Positions 45,933 to 59,000 of a stretch of DNA of 64,000 nt are shown here, one piece after another. The notes beneath the pieces were generated by a model. That model had not been told where the DNA came from and made no database searches. It saw only the letters and a list, made by a program, of their open reading frames with translations. The DNA comes from Acanthaster planci (lineage: Eukaryota; Echinodermata; Asteroidea; Valvatida; Acanthasteridae). Numbering within the stretch: the stretch's first letter is position 1; each line of letters begins with the position of its first letter. Where the stretch lies: contig NW_019091355.1 of the NCBI RefSeq assembly GCF_001949145.1, forward strand, positions 1,821,107 through 1,885,106. Reading direction: 5' to 3'. The position numbers and the translations under genes are program-made.

Positions 45933-46727
45933 ATACAGATGTTTATTTCTCTTAGAAAAATGCTGACCTGTCCTTTATTCCAACATCATATTCACAAGCT
46001 TCGGTTTAAAACTTTACCTTGAAGTCTCCTTGTTCCAAAATGACAAAGGGCAACGACTAGCACAAACAGCAACGGCCTACATGAGGTACCTGATATGGCG
46101 GACACAAGAGGGTGCTATTTTGTTTGGGTAAATCTTTTGTTTACTCCACATTTACCCACTTCGAATAGCGCCCTCCCATTGTGTCCCCCCATGGTTCAAA
46201 AAGGCCACTTGAGAATTGAATACCAACTGGCAAAATACAACAGAAACTACATTCTATTGCAACTACTTAGACACGGTTGAAGACCTGTAAAAATGGCAAC
46301 TTATAACATTTTTTCTCTCCAAAAACTGAGGTTTTTGTAACACTAATGCTTATTAAACAGAGCACCAGAGTGGTCTCTTCGCAGAGATGGGCCTGGCGGG
46401 CCACTGGGTTGAACATGACTTATATTTACCATATTGGTAATCAAATTTGGCAACTTACAGAGTGCAATTTCAATCCACTGTGGAATGTTTCATTTGCACT
46501 AAAATGGTCCAATTTTACACAACTCAATTGTTTATATATATCCACGTGTACAACTTGCTTTTCCAGCTGACCTAAACCGTCTCTAGAAAACTTGCGCCCC
46601 TGTGTTATAGTTCCAATTCATGGGTTGAGAATTCCTCATATATACTTGGAAGTTCACGTTTGCATCACTGAATATTCCAGATACGTCAAAATAACTGTAT
46701 CACTGACTAGACAAATGTCAGTCTGTG

Positions 46728-46733
46728 TTTATT
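46728..46733 (-). terminator. Likely POLB polyadenylation signal
   Basis: The minus strand reads AATAAA about 67 nt after the POLB stop codon, a typical position for a short 3' UTR. Confidence 0.5.
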
Positions 46734-46799
46734 CTAGATAAAGCACTGAATGACCACCCTGCTTCAATCAATAGTGGCTGTTAGTTGGGTTCCCCATGT

Positions 46800-49700
46800 C
46801 TACATGTTACGCTCCGACGGCTTCTTGTATGCCATGCCGATGACGTCAAACACATCCTTCTCGCTGTTAACTGGTAGAGGCTCACCAGCAATACCTGCAC
46901 AGGACCAAAACACTGGTACGACTAACCCTGTCATAACTAAACAGAGATGTTTGGCATCTATGCAAGGTGACCTCTCTTCAAATTTTAAAAACTGGCTGGT
47001 ACCCACCTGTGCTGCCCATGGGCCTGATAGTATATTCATTGAGCGTGAAACCAGCTTCGATAGCTTTGGCCCTCATATCTTTGTTGAACATATCACTGCC
47101 GGTGAAGTAAAGCGTGCCACAGAAGTACTGGTCCTTGGGAATAAGTCGGATATCGATGCGTCGGAAGAGATGGTCCTCCTCATCCTCCTCCTCTGCTGGC
47201 AACTGACACACCCCCTGGAAAGAACAAAGGCTTTTGATGAAATTGTGTAATGGACGGTCTTAATATGGCCCTGTAGAAAAGGTAATTACTTTTTTTAATC
47301 ATAAAATAAACCATCATGGGAACCCAACTTAAAAAATTGAAAAATATGATTACCATGAATTTGCTTTCGCCAAGTGAGATGGTGTCAGTTACAAGGGAAG
47401 ATTTCTCCAACTGCTTTACAACTGAGAGAAGCAGTTCAGGCTGTTTAGAAAAAAGGGGCAAACAAAAAAACATTAACCATTAACCGGACAATTTTCTCAC
47501 ACCTTGCTTGAACTTTATTGATATGACCAAAGCTTGCACGTAGGCTGTTTGTCTCGGAGAGTAGTCTTTTAATTAGCTCCACCGAGCGTCTTGAAAATGA
47601 TGGGCATAATGACAATCTTGCTCAGCTCTGAACACTACTATTTAGGCTGCCTTCAATAACTCCAAACCTTACATTGTTTCTTTGAAAAGTAACAAACAAA
47701 AGCACAGTGAAACTTTCACGAAAAACAATTCGAAAAATGTTACTATGCCACAACTCCAGCGTTAAAATTTCACAGAGATTGAGTTACTGTATGAACAAAG
47801 TTTTCGGAACCTGACTGAGGTTCTTCAAGGCTAAATTTCAGGTTCCGGACCTGTTTTTCATCAGCAGAGGTATATTCTGGATGTGTTAGCAGGATATCAA
47901 TGTCACCACTTGATGCAGCTCCCCGTCTGTAGCTGCCGCAGATCGTTGCGATGTAGTCCGGATCTAGGTCCTCTACCTGGGCTTTGATAAACGTTTCCAG
48001 TTTCTCCATCTCTGGGCGGGGGATACGCTTCTCAAAGTCCTCAAAATGCCTGGCAGAGGCAAAAACACTCCTTCAGTCAACTCACAGCCAAGTTGTGTTA
48101 TGTACATTCATTTCGAACAGGGTTATAGAATCTAGTCAGACTTTGGAGGCATTGTTAAGGTCTCGTTTTGAGTATGGGCAACTTTTAGCCGCCTGTTTGG
48201 GCAAGTTTTGGGCACTTGTTTTGAATATACATGTTTTCAGTCACCCTAATATGAGGAGCATATTTCCAAGGCTTTAGGGGGAAATTCAAAGCCAAAATCC
48301 GGGAAAGTTCAGCCTTAATGTTTTAGGTGGAAGAGGCTACTGAGCTGATTGGGGAAAGAGGCAAAAGTGATCTGTCAACACTCTGTTAAATGGTTTTCAC
48401 TTTTAAGAAAATAACTTCATAACTTTGATTTCATACTTGAGTCCAATTTTCTGGTGGTGGTTGAGCTTGTCTTGATGTTTCCTCAGCTCTGTCAAAAGAA
48501 ATGAAATTCAACATTCAACAGCTGAGAAGGAAGGTGTCCAATTTTTATAGCAGTTCTTCAGTGATGTCATTTGATTCACCCTATAAATTACCATTTTATT
48601 TTCTCAGCTAATTTCTACAAATTCAGCATGGTAGGAATGAGAACCACGCTGAATGCAACATGCAATACAGTTGTAATGGGAACACTGCTTTTTATGCAAC
48701 CAAACAGAATTTCCACCCATGCTGAGTGCAACAAAATACAACATTGTAAAAATGAGAACCCTGCTTAATGCAACAAAATGCAACGCAATAGAAAGTCATC
48801 CTGATAAAATGCAACAAAATGCAACAGTAGACCTTGTGGCATTACTCAATGCACTGGATATTTAAACACCAGCCATGGCCCTCTGCAGTTAGTGTTGACT
48901 GAAATTCTATCAATTTAACAGAGTAGAGAAGATTTGGGCAGACAGGAGGTAAATGGGGCTGGATCATTCTTCTGAATCCAAACAGAGCATGTTGTTACCT
49001 TCTATTGTTGTGATGCCATCGTCAACCAGTTTTCTCGCTGCAGCTGGGCTGAAAATAACAAAAAATGTCACTTGCTTTCTTTCCAAACACCAGCACACAG
49101 CAAACCAGTAGAGAAACATTCCATCAGTACACCACAATACCTTCTTTGTGTTTCTAAATAAACAATTCTTTCTGTGGGCGGAATGCTTCACATAAATTTC
49201 AAGCATGGTTGGCAAAAGTCTAGGGCAATACGACACATTTACATCTGTTGTATTTAAGAAGGTACTTGCATGAGTTCTGATGTCATTTCTCAGTATCTTT
49301 GTCACAACTTGTGCATCAATAACGACACACCACCAGGCTGATTATTACTTGTATAACACGTCTCTGAGTTATAAGTTTGTTTTCCTGATAGGGTTGAAGG
49401 AAAGTCTATTTAACCCTAACTGCCTGGCATATCATTTGGCTTACAGGACTCAGTCCTACAAAATACTACATAGTAGTCTGAGCCTGAAGGACCTAGTGCT
49501 ACAAATAATTACTTCTGGCTAGGGCACTTCCATTGTTACTCGTACAGAGAACAATGAAGTCATGTATTCTTAGTGCCACAGCACTGAATGGTACATTGTC
49601 TTATTTATTGTATTTTATGGCTTCAGAAAGCAATGAATTCATGTCCTCATACAAGCAACAGCACTGAATGCTACATTTTATTACTAAGTAGTAATTTTTA

Positions 49701-50913
49701 GTATTATGTAGGGATTAGGTTAATTATGTTCTTTCAGAGTATTTCCAACATTTCTCTGAATCCCTTTTTCCCCCACTGACCCAATTCCTGTCACTCTTGT
49801 CATCAGGTTGATGGCGACGTTTGTGTCATCTGCTCGGATCTTCTCCAGTTTCTCCAGCTTGCCCGTTGCTAGAATCTCATCAATCTTTTTGGCAATTTTC
49901 TCCCCAACACCATCCTATCAAACAGCAGGCAAATGGCAAACATCAGTGTTTGTCCAGTGTCCAAAAAAGTGGGTTACACACTCCAAAAACAATAAGTCAG
50001 GGGAGTTTAATATATGTAGTCTGTTGTTATGGATTTTCGGGGAAGATTTGATTGAGAAAGTAAAAACAGAGGGTTATCATGTTATTGCTGGGCTGCTTTT
50101 ATAATGCCAAGGCGTACGAAACCAATCAAAAGTGAGGAGCCAGTAAGGCCTACCGAGTAGTGCCTTACTGTTCAGAAAGTACTTCAAGTTCAAGTACCAT
50201 GTCTCTCAAACTTACCAGTTTCTTGGCTTCCTTGCCACTGGTGATTTTTTCAGGGTATTTGGCGATGGTGCTCGCGGCTTTGCGGTAGGCATTGTACTTA
50301 TGCATCTGTCTGGTTACATTCTTCTCATAGTTTGCCAACTCTGTTATGGAACAACTTGGACACGTGAAATCACAATTTCCAATTTAATTTTAAGAAACTG
50401 AGTTCTCAAGTGAACAGTGCCCTCGCTCATTTATGTGTATTCGGCCACATGTATTCAATTTTTTTTCAACAGCATACATTATCTTTATTCATTTCCAGTC
50501 ATTCTTTTTCTTTTATATTTAAATATTTATAAGTTCTAACTTTTGGCTTCAAATACTTTTAAGGGCCCAATATTTTTATTTATTGTACACAACTTGATGA
50601 TCATGAGGATAGGCAGGTCTTTGGCCACAGTGATTGTTATCGCTTTTGCCTCTCCTATTCCAAACTTGTATGTGATGGAAAAGAAATGGCATGAATAAAT
50701 AATAATAATATAATAGTAACGATAACATTTACTAGCATGACTAGCCTCACACGCTTTTCACGAAACTGGTAAAACGTTACGTTTCATATTACACATAAGT
50801 CCAGACTGACTGAGCAGCAGTTTGAACTTAATACACCATGTTTCCTTACCAGAGAGAACATCCACCAGATCTTTGTTTGGATTGTCATTTTGTGGAGCTT
50901 TGCGTTTACTCAT
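46800..50913 (-). CDS. POLB: DNA polymerase beta
   Basis: Nine exons (50913-50850, 50340-50216, 49914-49781, 49048-48999, 48488-48437, 48049-47851, 47440-47354, 47214-47007, 46894-46800) splice in frame to 337 aa; the human enzyme has 335. It fills short gaps and removes 5'-deoxyribose phosphate in base-excision repair in the nucleus. The N-terminal lyase domain has the helix-hairpin-helix [13 protein letters not shown], with Lys73 at the position of the human Schiff-base Lys72. A second hairpin ([16 protein letters not shown]) precedes the polymerase domain. Catalytic aspartates are Asp191 and Asp193 in [12 protein letters not shown] and Asp258 in [12 protein letters not shown]. The sugar-selecting LYFTGSD and NEYTIRP motifs are intact. 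An acidic EEEDEED run before Asp258 replaces a less charged human loop. All key residues are present, so the gene should be functional. Confidence 0.98.
47008..50849 (-). other. POLB introns
   Basis: Eight introns of roughly 110 to 730 bp lie here. The stretch at about 48630-48840 is a degenerate repeat built on ATGCAACAAAATGCAAC. The other introns show no RNA gene, transposon or further exon that I can support. Confidence 0.6.
48630..48840. repeat. Degenerate ATGCAAC minisatellite downstream of POLB exon 5
   Basis: AATGAGAACC-x-TGCT followed by AATGCAAC recurs at about 48645, 48680, 48720, 48755 and 48815, with unit spacing of roughly 40-50 bp. It is imperfect and lies in the intron between POLB exons 4 and 5. 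Confidence 0.55.
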
Positions 50914-51135
50914 TGTGACTCTCGATGAATTTCAATTGGGCAGAAAATACACACAACACACACAACACCAACAAAGGTGAACGCGTCTGCACTGTGCCTT
51001 GCCGTACGGGCTAGGTACGTATGCATATGTCACGCGTACGAGAGACTGTTTCCCTCCTTGCCTTTGTGTGCAATAATATGAAAAGAGAATAGGTTTCAGT
51101 CTTCATACGCGTACGAAATGAATGCGGGCGTGCGG

Positions 51136-51233
51136 GCGGTCGTACAGTACGGATTAATCCAAGCACGTGGGACGCATACTCGAACGTCCAACGTGCTTTG
51201 GTTAATCCGTACATGTACTGTACGACCGACCGC
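51136..51233. repeat. Long imperfect inverted repeat upstream of POLB
   Basis: The arm 51136-51168 (GCGGTCGTACAGTACGGATT onward) and the arm 51191-51233 are reverse complements. A 6-base ACATGT insert in the right arm and a 22-bp spacer are the main differences. The hairpin sits about 220 bp upstream of the POLB ATG, in its promoter or 5' flank. It may be a short MITE or a cruciform-forming element. Confidence 0.7.
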
Positions 51234-54200
51234 GCGTACATGTACAACTAGTACATGTTGCGTCAGTGCACCGCGCAGGCGTCATGCACTAGCGAGCATG
51301 CATTCACTCTTCACGCACGCGCTGGGCTCGATCCGTCGGTTTCTTCTCAAAGCTCCTATCAACATGTGCGCTGTACATGTGAATGTGTCTCTGTTTCGAA
51401 TATAGCGCCCTCTATGGTACTGCTTTCCGGCTGTGCTCGTCAGCGGCACGGTGCACTGGCCAAAGCAGTAAAATCTGTCTTAGAGCTAGGTGGGCTACGG
51501 GAGTCAATTTATGAGCGGATTGATTTGATTTTATTTCTGTGTACCAAAACTCAGTACCCCAGATGTAATAAGTTCAGAATGAAATTTGAGTTCGATCTTT
51601 TCTAACCCTCCTTTTGCTACGACAGGCTCAATCAAAAATACCTTCCGCTTGACTTGCCTAAGTGCACAGACACAAAGGGGTCATTTGACTGATTTTGACA
51701 GATTTCACAAGCTTCATTCCATGTTCCAATAATAACATATTCCCATAAACCGCACAATACAAGGCTGCAATATTACTGACATTTTATTGTTCCAATTCCA
51801 ATCGGCAAATCTGCCGTTCTTTGTTAATTTACATACATACATATTTTTAAGAAAAGAAAACAGCAACAACCAAAACAAAAACATTTTACTAGACCTTTAA
51901 AAATTCTGCAACTTCCCTTGCTCCTAATGTAGTGTATAAAATGGCCATTACATCGAGTGCACTTTTTTATCCGAGTCTGATCACAAAACAGTTTTTTTCC
52001 CTAAAAAACGTAGAATAAAGCAGCACATATGCAATATGATCCCACAAAATGAGTCATAATTTTTTTCCCCCGCAACTATTAAAAGAGCACGGTCTGTTCT
52101 CCATTTTGATAGATTGCTTGGGCATCTCAATATATACAGAAATTTGTATGCAGACGATAACACTGACCACTCCTACTGGCTTGTTTTTGGACCTCTGACT
52201 CTGCCCACTATTCCTGCATAAAGTTATTTATAGCAAAGAGCTGTCACTAAAATAGCACTGACATAAACTACCAAGAATGCATCTACTGCATGAATGGTTG
52301 GATGAGCGATGGGGTTAGATCCAAAACCTCACTGGGAGAAGCTGACAAGGAAATGAGGCGGGATCAACCTCAACATGAAGCAGATCATGGACAGTCAAAA
52401 AATTCACCAAGTTTCCAATATAGGTGGATGTGCCCTTACAAATTGCCTCTGACTGTTCACTGTCACAACATCAATGGAGACTTTTATACCAACAAAATTA
52501 TTACATTCTACATCTACACACTAAGGACAAAAGGATTACATACTAAATTCAAGGCAATTAGATATTTTAAAGTAATTGTGTCAGCATGCAATAAATTTAC
52601 TCATAAAAACAATCATTTGGAAAAACATACATGGCATACAATATCAAGAAAATAAACATAAAAATTAAAATAAAACATTCATGACTTGTCAAACGAAAAG
52701 TATGAAGCTCAGTACAGGTGGAGATTGTCAACAGTACTTGAGAACACATCCGTCAGTAGGACAAAACATTACATCAACTGGGCTAGGAAACACTTTAAGT
52801 CCAAGTATGAACCCCAGCACGGATGATCAGGTTGCTGATCTAATGAGCACGGCCAAGGTTGGAAAAAAATCTGCATATTGAGACCAGATAACTGTGTAAT
52901 CATACATGTACCCTGGCTGATGCCCTTTCACTACTCTCTTTAATTTAATTGAAAAGATATGGCATATTGTTGGAAACGTAGGGCACCCCTATGGTTTTCA
53001 GGGCTTATCTCATCAAATGTCGATTCCAAAAATTTTGTTCCATTATTTGAAATAACACCAGGGCAAGGAGCCAGTCTATCACCATCCTCAATGTTGATCT
53101 GCAAACCACCCTCACTGGTTTTTATGCAAAAATGAAAATCACAAAGTCTTTCTGGTAACAGTTCAAACCATATCTACAAGTACAGCGGTTCATGCGATGT
53201 GAACAAACATTTAAGAGCCAAAGTTTGACTCATGGCAGATTTGTACAGATTCAACTACATGTACATGCATTTAAACAGCACAAAGCTTCACACAAGCAGA
53301 ATTTCACAATACTGAAAACATTCCATACACGTAACGTCTGAATGCCCACTTTGCCCAATAAATTTGCATAATTGTTAACTGAAATGAATTTACATGATTC
53401 TGCTTGAACCACATGATGCATGTTCACACCTTGCAGGCTAGCAATGCTTGAATTTACAGGTATGCCCGTGTCTTTGTTTTTCTGGTTTTTCTTCACAGAT
53501 GCAACATCTACATTATGACAGCACACTCAAACTGTAACAGATACATGCCAGGAACAGTGTGTTAAAATGAGAGTTTGGCGATTGGCAGTCATTTAATAAT
53601 GAAATGTTACTGATTATTAGACCTGATTCACCTGCTAACAAGCTATACAAAGTGTGCATGACAGTATCAAAACGAGCTTCCTTGAGGAAATGATCTGATT
53701 GATGATTTGATGATTTACAAGCAATAATGTCAGACATACACATGCGGTCTAGTGGATTACCAGTATAGCATTTCTTTATTTTGACAAAAACAGGCGGTCC
53801 AATGATGAAAATACTCCGTTTTTGAATGAGGCTGCAATTTTACTGCTTTTCAATACCTGGTGTTAGCTTAACTAGCTCTGAAAGAAGTACGGTCTGCAGA
53901 ACAGACTTTGAAAAAGTTGCACTTTGATCCATTCTTATCATTGCTAAGCCTAAATCTGGAATTTACTGTTGCTCTGTACAACGCAGGTGTATAACAATAT
54001 CAGTCTAGTACATGAAAGCACCCACATCCAACAGCGGAACAAAGGGCCGAAATATTATCGGACAACTGACAACCAACTTAAAACATTTAAAATGTACATG
54101 ACGATCAGAGTGTTTTTTTTTTTGGCTAAAGTTCACAAGCCTGCATAACGTTATGCCATCAACATAAAAATAAATACACAGAGGACTTTTTGCATACATT

Positions 54201-54521
54201 ACGAACAAATACATAAAAGACTTTACTGATCCTTGCTGATGAATCAAAGTATCGCAGTGACGGAGAATTATCAATTTGTCTCTCATTCCTCAATTTTCAG
54301 ACGTACAGGAGTTGCAAAAATCATTCGGGTACTGCATTATGTGTGGCAAATTAATTTTATCTCTGCAAAACTAGTCTCATTTCCTACAAACCACCTCGCC
54401 AACTTTCTGTTGCTTTTTCACTGTGTTTCACTAAAAAAGCAACAATAACATCAACCCATTTCAAAACCTATGGAACAGGTGCATGTTTATTGTACCATTT
54501 TTTTCTTGAAACTGACGCTTC

Positions 54522-54573
54522 TTAACCCTAACAGTCCTCAATCCTCCAAAAGGTGAAGGACTGTTAGGGTTAA
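54522..54573. mobile_element. TTAACCCTAACAGTCCT palindromic MITE, copy 2
   Basis: The 17-base arm TTAACCCTAACAGTCCT is matched by AGGACTGTTAGGGTTAA, apart from small changes, around a short loop. It is shared with the copy at 19038-19096. If SAR1 transcripts extend here, it would form a stable hairpin in the 3' UTR. Confidence 0.65.
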
Positions 54574-54740
54574 GCAAAGTGTACACTAACACCTTGGATT
54601 TTTTAATAAAAAGTCCCCTTTCCTGAATACCCTCAAGGACCAATTATATGCAAGCATTCGAACAAGACAGTTTTAAAAAGTGAGACCATCTGTAACCGTG
54701 AACAAATGTCTTTAAGTGGGAGCAGTAGAACGGTTCAGCA

Positions 54741-54868
54741 GGATGCTCCTTCCTAAAAACCCTTCATTTGGGGGATGCTCCTTCCTAAAAACCCTTCATT
54801 TGGGGGATGCTCCTTCCTAAAACCCCTTCATTAGGGGGATGCTCCTTCCTGAAAACCCTTCATTTGGG
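54741..54868. repeat. Tandem repeat, 4 x 32 bp
   Basis: Four head-to-tail copies start at 54741, 54773, 54805 and 54837, each beginning GGATGCTCCTTCCT and differing by only one or two bases. They lie in the probable SAR1 3' UTR or its downstream flank. Confidence 0.9.
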
Positions 54869-55436
54869 GGAAGTTAAAATAGCAACAGCCTTGAGATCGG
54901 AATGTTGACCTACAATGCAATTCAAGCTCAGATCGAAGCCACTGGCGGTAAATTCTTTTCAAAGACAGCTATGCTGAATTCCCAAATGACAGACTGACCC
55001 CCATGAAATGCCACCTTCAGCTGGGCGAACTTAGATAAATCTACTGAACAGGCAAAAATCACTTGGCCAATTTGCATATACATGGAAATCAAAAGTACTG
55101 AACCTGCTTTCTGGCTTACTAAGCAATACTCTTGTATACTCAGCAAAGTGCAAATATTAATGTACTGGAAATGGTCTCTTCTCTCAGGTGCAAATCACAC
55201 GCATGACTTTTAGTAGATCAATCGCGGCAGCTACCATTGCGGGTAAAAAAAAAAGAAAGGTCATATCTCATTAACCAAACCCCATCCCCTCCGTAAACCC
55301 CCCAAAAATCCTAGGAAGCACTATCCTCGGACGCATCCATGTGAGGGTCAGATGAAATAACACCTGTTACTCCCAGGATGCGAGGTTGAGATGCAAATTA
55401 CACCAGTGAAACAAATGTGCACAACGATGCAGTTCT

Positions 55437-55566
55437 TCAGAATGAAATGGGTCTGCAGAGTGAATCGAGCGAATGGAATGAAGGTCTGCAGGATGATCCA
55501 AATCTGCAGGATGAAGCAGGTCTGCAGGATGCAGCAGGTCCGCAAGATGAAGCAGGTCTACCGGAC
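55437..55566. repeat. 15-bp minisatellite (AGGTCTGCAGGATGA-like)
   Basis: About eight degenerate copies of a 15-base unit containing TCTGCAGGATGA run through this stretch. Because 15 is a multiple of three, both strands show repetitive open frames, but no gene evidence supports translation. It lies about 500-630 nt after the SAR1 stop. Confidence 0.75.
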
Positions 55567-56065
55567 GCGTGGCTGTAGTGCTACGTTTCCAGTGTTACAA
55601 TGGCAGCAACACATCCAGCTCAAAGCATTGTCTCCCGGGTTGACCTCCCATGAAGCACGGCACTTGCAGTCAAAATCAGGCATTGCTTTTTTTTTTTCGA
55701 TGGGTACATAAATGTCCATAGAGCGTATTCATCAGCCCAAATTACCAGTGAAGAATTTGTAATGCTTTCTTTTTTTTATCCCACTCTCCTCGATGCATCT
55801 TTAAAATATAGTCATTCAGTCTTTGCAAAAAAACGCTGAACCGTTTGACCAGACGACACAAACGGCACCCACTTCCCTCAAGTCGCTTGGTCTCATGTTT
55901 GAGCTTCAAGGCTCAGGCAGACGACCGTTCCTTTTTTCCCCTTAGGGAGCAGTCTCCACTTGTTGTCGTTTTGGAAGTTCAATCGCATATAACAAGTTCA
56001 TTCGTTTTGGTTTTTTTTCTTAACTTACAAAAATCCTATGAGTTATCCTAGATCAGATGGAGGTA

Positions 56066-59000
56066 CTATATGTACTGTGCCAGCCATTTGAAGCCTTCGC
56101 CGTAGCCTTGTTGCTTGAGGACACTGCACATGAATAACTCAACGGGGCGACCCGGCAAGTCTTTTAGAGGTATGTTTCCCTGAATGGAAAGAAACAAAGA
56201 AATTTTTATTATTCCTTTCAAAAAGTGTTCCTTATTTGAACAGCAACCAGACTTGCCTCCTTAGATCTTTGGGTTTAAAACAATCGAAATGATCAATGCT
56301 TCCAAGTTGGAATCAAGTGATTTCATGATTAAAGTCAGAGGTTGTACTTGGTCAACATACTTTGCCAACCATTTTAATGCATTTTAATGCTTTAATTTTA
56401 GTGCTAGAACTTTCACACTTGAGTAGAGATTCCATGAAACTGTGTTCAGTTCTCAGCTGATGGTTCTTTATGGGACAGCAAGTTGCCGAGGGTCCATAAA
56501 AACTGAGCCTAACTGATGGGGTTAGGTTAGAGTTTTGAGACATATAGGGTTCTACATTAACGCTAACTCTTCAAGATCCTTCAAAGTCCCCCAGGAAGTC
56601 TCAGAGGATTTTATAGAACTGAGGAAGTTAAAGCACAGTGCCTATTCCTTTACACAGGGCTTGATGCTGCTTGAAAGTTTAGAAAGACTGTGCCCTTTGA
56701 ACGATTTTCTGCACAGTGGCGGGGGTTTTTATAGAATTAAAGAAGAATCCTAGCGATTGGGGTGGAGTTCTTCAGACGCCGGTATTCAATACCTTTCCTG
56801 TCGTTTGCTGAATGAGGCCGAAACAATCTCTAATGTGATCTTCACTGCAAGCTGTGGGGATGTCAATCTTGTTGCCCAGGATCAGTACTGGGGCGTTGGC
56901 CACAGACTCGTCTGTTAACAGACCCTGAAAAATGCAAAGGACCCTTCAATTTGGGCATAATAGAGGCGGATTTCTTGAAAAATGGTTGATGGCACTGAGT
57001 GGCCAACTGGAAATGTGAATTCTTTCTACTTGTAATAACACATCGTTTTTAATTCGGTATAGTTTTCACATGATTTAAAAGGAAATTTATTTGGAAGTGC
57101 ATTCGATTACAAGGCACTGCTTGTTGGGTGTGAGACTCCATGAGATGGGATTTTACAATTTCTTCCAGAGAAGGAATGCTTACGTCAAGTTCTGCCTTTG
57201 ACTCAGCAAATCTGGTGGGGTCGGCGGCATCTATGAGGAACACAATGCCGTTGATCGCAGGCAGGTAGTCCTTCCACACTCGCCGCGCCTGCTCGTGGCC
57301 ACCCAGGTCAAAGGTTGTGAAAGATAACGACCCCATGCTTAATGATTCTGATGCTGGAAAACGACAAAAGGAAAGACAACACATGATGATGAAATGATAC
57401 GTAATTCAACCCCATGCAAATACTTTTTGCAATCCAGGCAATGCTCTGGAACAAAACATAAAAAATGGAAGGAACACAAAAAAAGTCCACAAATTGCAAG
57501 ATACTAGCCAACATGTCAACACTGTGTATTTTTGTAATCGGTTCCCAGCTGACATTTGCTAAGCAAATAATTATGCTAAGCGGTCTCTCTGAAATGGACT
57601 CAGCACGAGCACACCATTGACAGCATCTCAGATGTAACAGAGCCCCTTACTAGGATGTAACGTTGGAACATGTTGTGCCATCCTGCCATCCTTCAGCATG
57701 TGTAGTAACGTCGTCTTGCCGGCGTTGTCTAACCCAAGAAACACAAGCTTCCCGCTCTTCTTCCATAAGCCTGCAAGAGCCCAAAAATGAAAAACTATCG
57801 GCATTCACACACCTTGGATGACAGTAAATGCCGCTGTACAATTTCCAGAAATGCTCAGAGCTAGACACCTCAGTGGTATGGAGCACCAAAGTGTGATGTC
57901 ATTCAGAACCAGTAAATGCCACACAAACGACTGGAATACACGACCGTGTTGGTTCACGTGCTGGTTCTTGTGCTAATGCCTTTTACACTCAAGATTGGCC
58001 ATGTGACGTAGTCACTTTGGTACTCTATACAGCAAATAAGGCTTAAGGACCACTGAGACCATTTGACATATATACATGTACCTGTACTGTGTGAAATAAC
58101 CTCAAGCAGCAAGATTCACTTCTGACTTGAAAACATTAAGGAAGGATGCAAACCTTGGACACTTAAGGCACTAGTTTATTTGCTACCTGAGCCCACATAT
58201 GAATGTATGATACAGCCTCCAATAAAAACAGCCAAAACATACATGTAGGCAAAGGCAGGGTTTTGGACTTTAAATTTTTGAAAATGAGTGTCCTGACTTG
58301 CAAGGCAGTGAAAAACAGAGCATCCAAGTCGCTGATGGTTTGTAAAATTCAAGAAAATAGGCCTCTCGGTGTTTGTCTTTTCAGCTGTTTCACACTTAGT
58401 GAAAACGACAACGGTGAACACAGCTTGTGAAGGACATGTACCAGTAGGCTGAAAGGTCATTCTAACTCAACTACATGCTAATCTACCAGTCAGCCTTTGC
58501 TGTCACAGTAGTGTGTGATTCGAATGTTTCATGTACATCATCTGCTGGTACCCTCAATTTCTGCACAGACACACAGTCTAGTAACAATACCTAGCTGATT
58601 GACGTGCATTTTACCGAGTGACTAATGAAAGGTATCCTTCAGGGCAGATGGAGACTAAATATCTTTATCAGGGAAGTGTATAATGTAGGCTTTTTCCACT
58701 TGGAACTGGCAGAGAATGCTAGTATGTGCACAACAGACTGTGTTGGTTAAAAATATCTCGAGAATGCAGGTTGCAAAATGTAGCATTTAAAAGGGTACTG
58801 GAGTGCTGAGACTCCCTAAATACTCAAAACGACAGTCTTACAAGTACAGTTAGGTATTTTGGTACATGTATCCATTATTGTGTGAACCAACCTTGTTAAA
58901 ACAGTAAGTCATTATTATACATATTTACTTAATGACTTTCTTCTCAACGGATTGTTCTGCATGTATTTTGCCTGTGGTAAGTCTCATTACACACAGATTA

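Larger units (their letters stand above)
45278..46799. other. Intergenic region between convergent PBLD and POLB
   Basis: This 1.5-kb AT-rich stretch holds both 3' UTRs. It contains the PBLD AATAAA at 45927 and a minus-strand AATAAA at 46733-46728, only about 67 nt after the POLB stop. No coding segment, RNA gene or clear repeat was seen. Confidence 0.6.
50914..56065. other. Region between POLB start and SAR1 stop
   Basis: Both neighbouring genes read leftward, so this holds the POLB promoter near 51.0 kb and the SAR1 3' UTR of unknown length. Minus-strand AATAAA signals occur at about 54491, 53780 and 51788, any of which could end SAR1. It also contains the 51.1-kb inverted repeat, the 54.5-kb palindrome, a 32-bp tandem repeat and a 15-bp minisatellite. 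No protein-coding exon is supported. Confidence 0.55.

Noticed and set aside
46750-47250. 166-aa plus-strand open frame
   Set aside because: It is the antisense shadow of POLB exons 8 and 9, which have unmistakable polymerase motifs on the minus strand.
55391-55711. Repeat protein encoded by the 15-bp minisatellite
   Set aside because: Both strands give repetitive open frames because the unit is a multiple of three; no start, splice or homology evidence.
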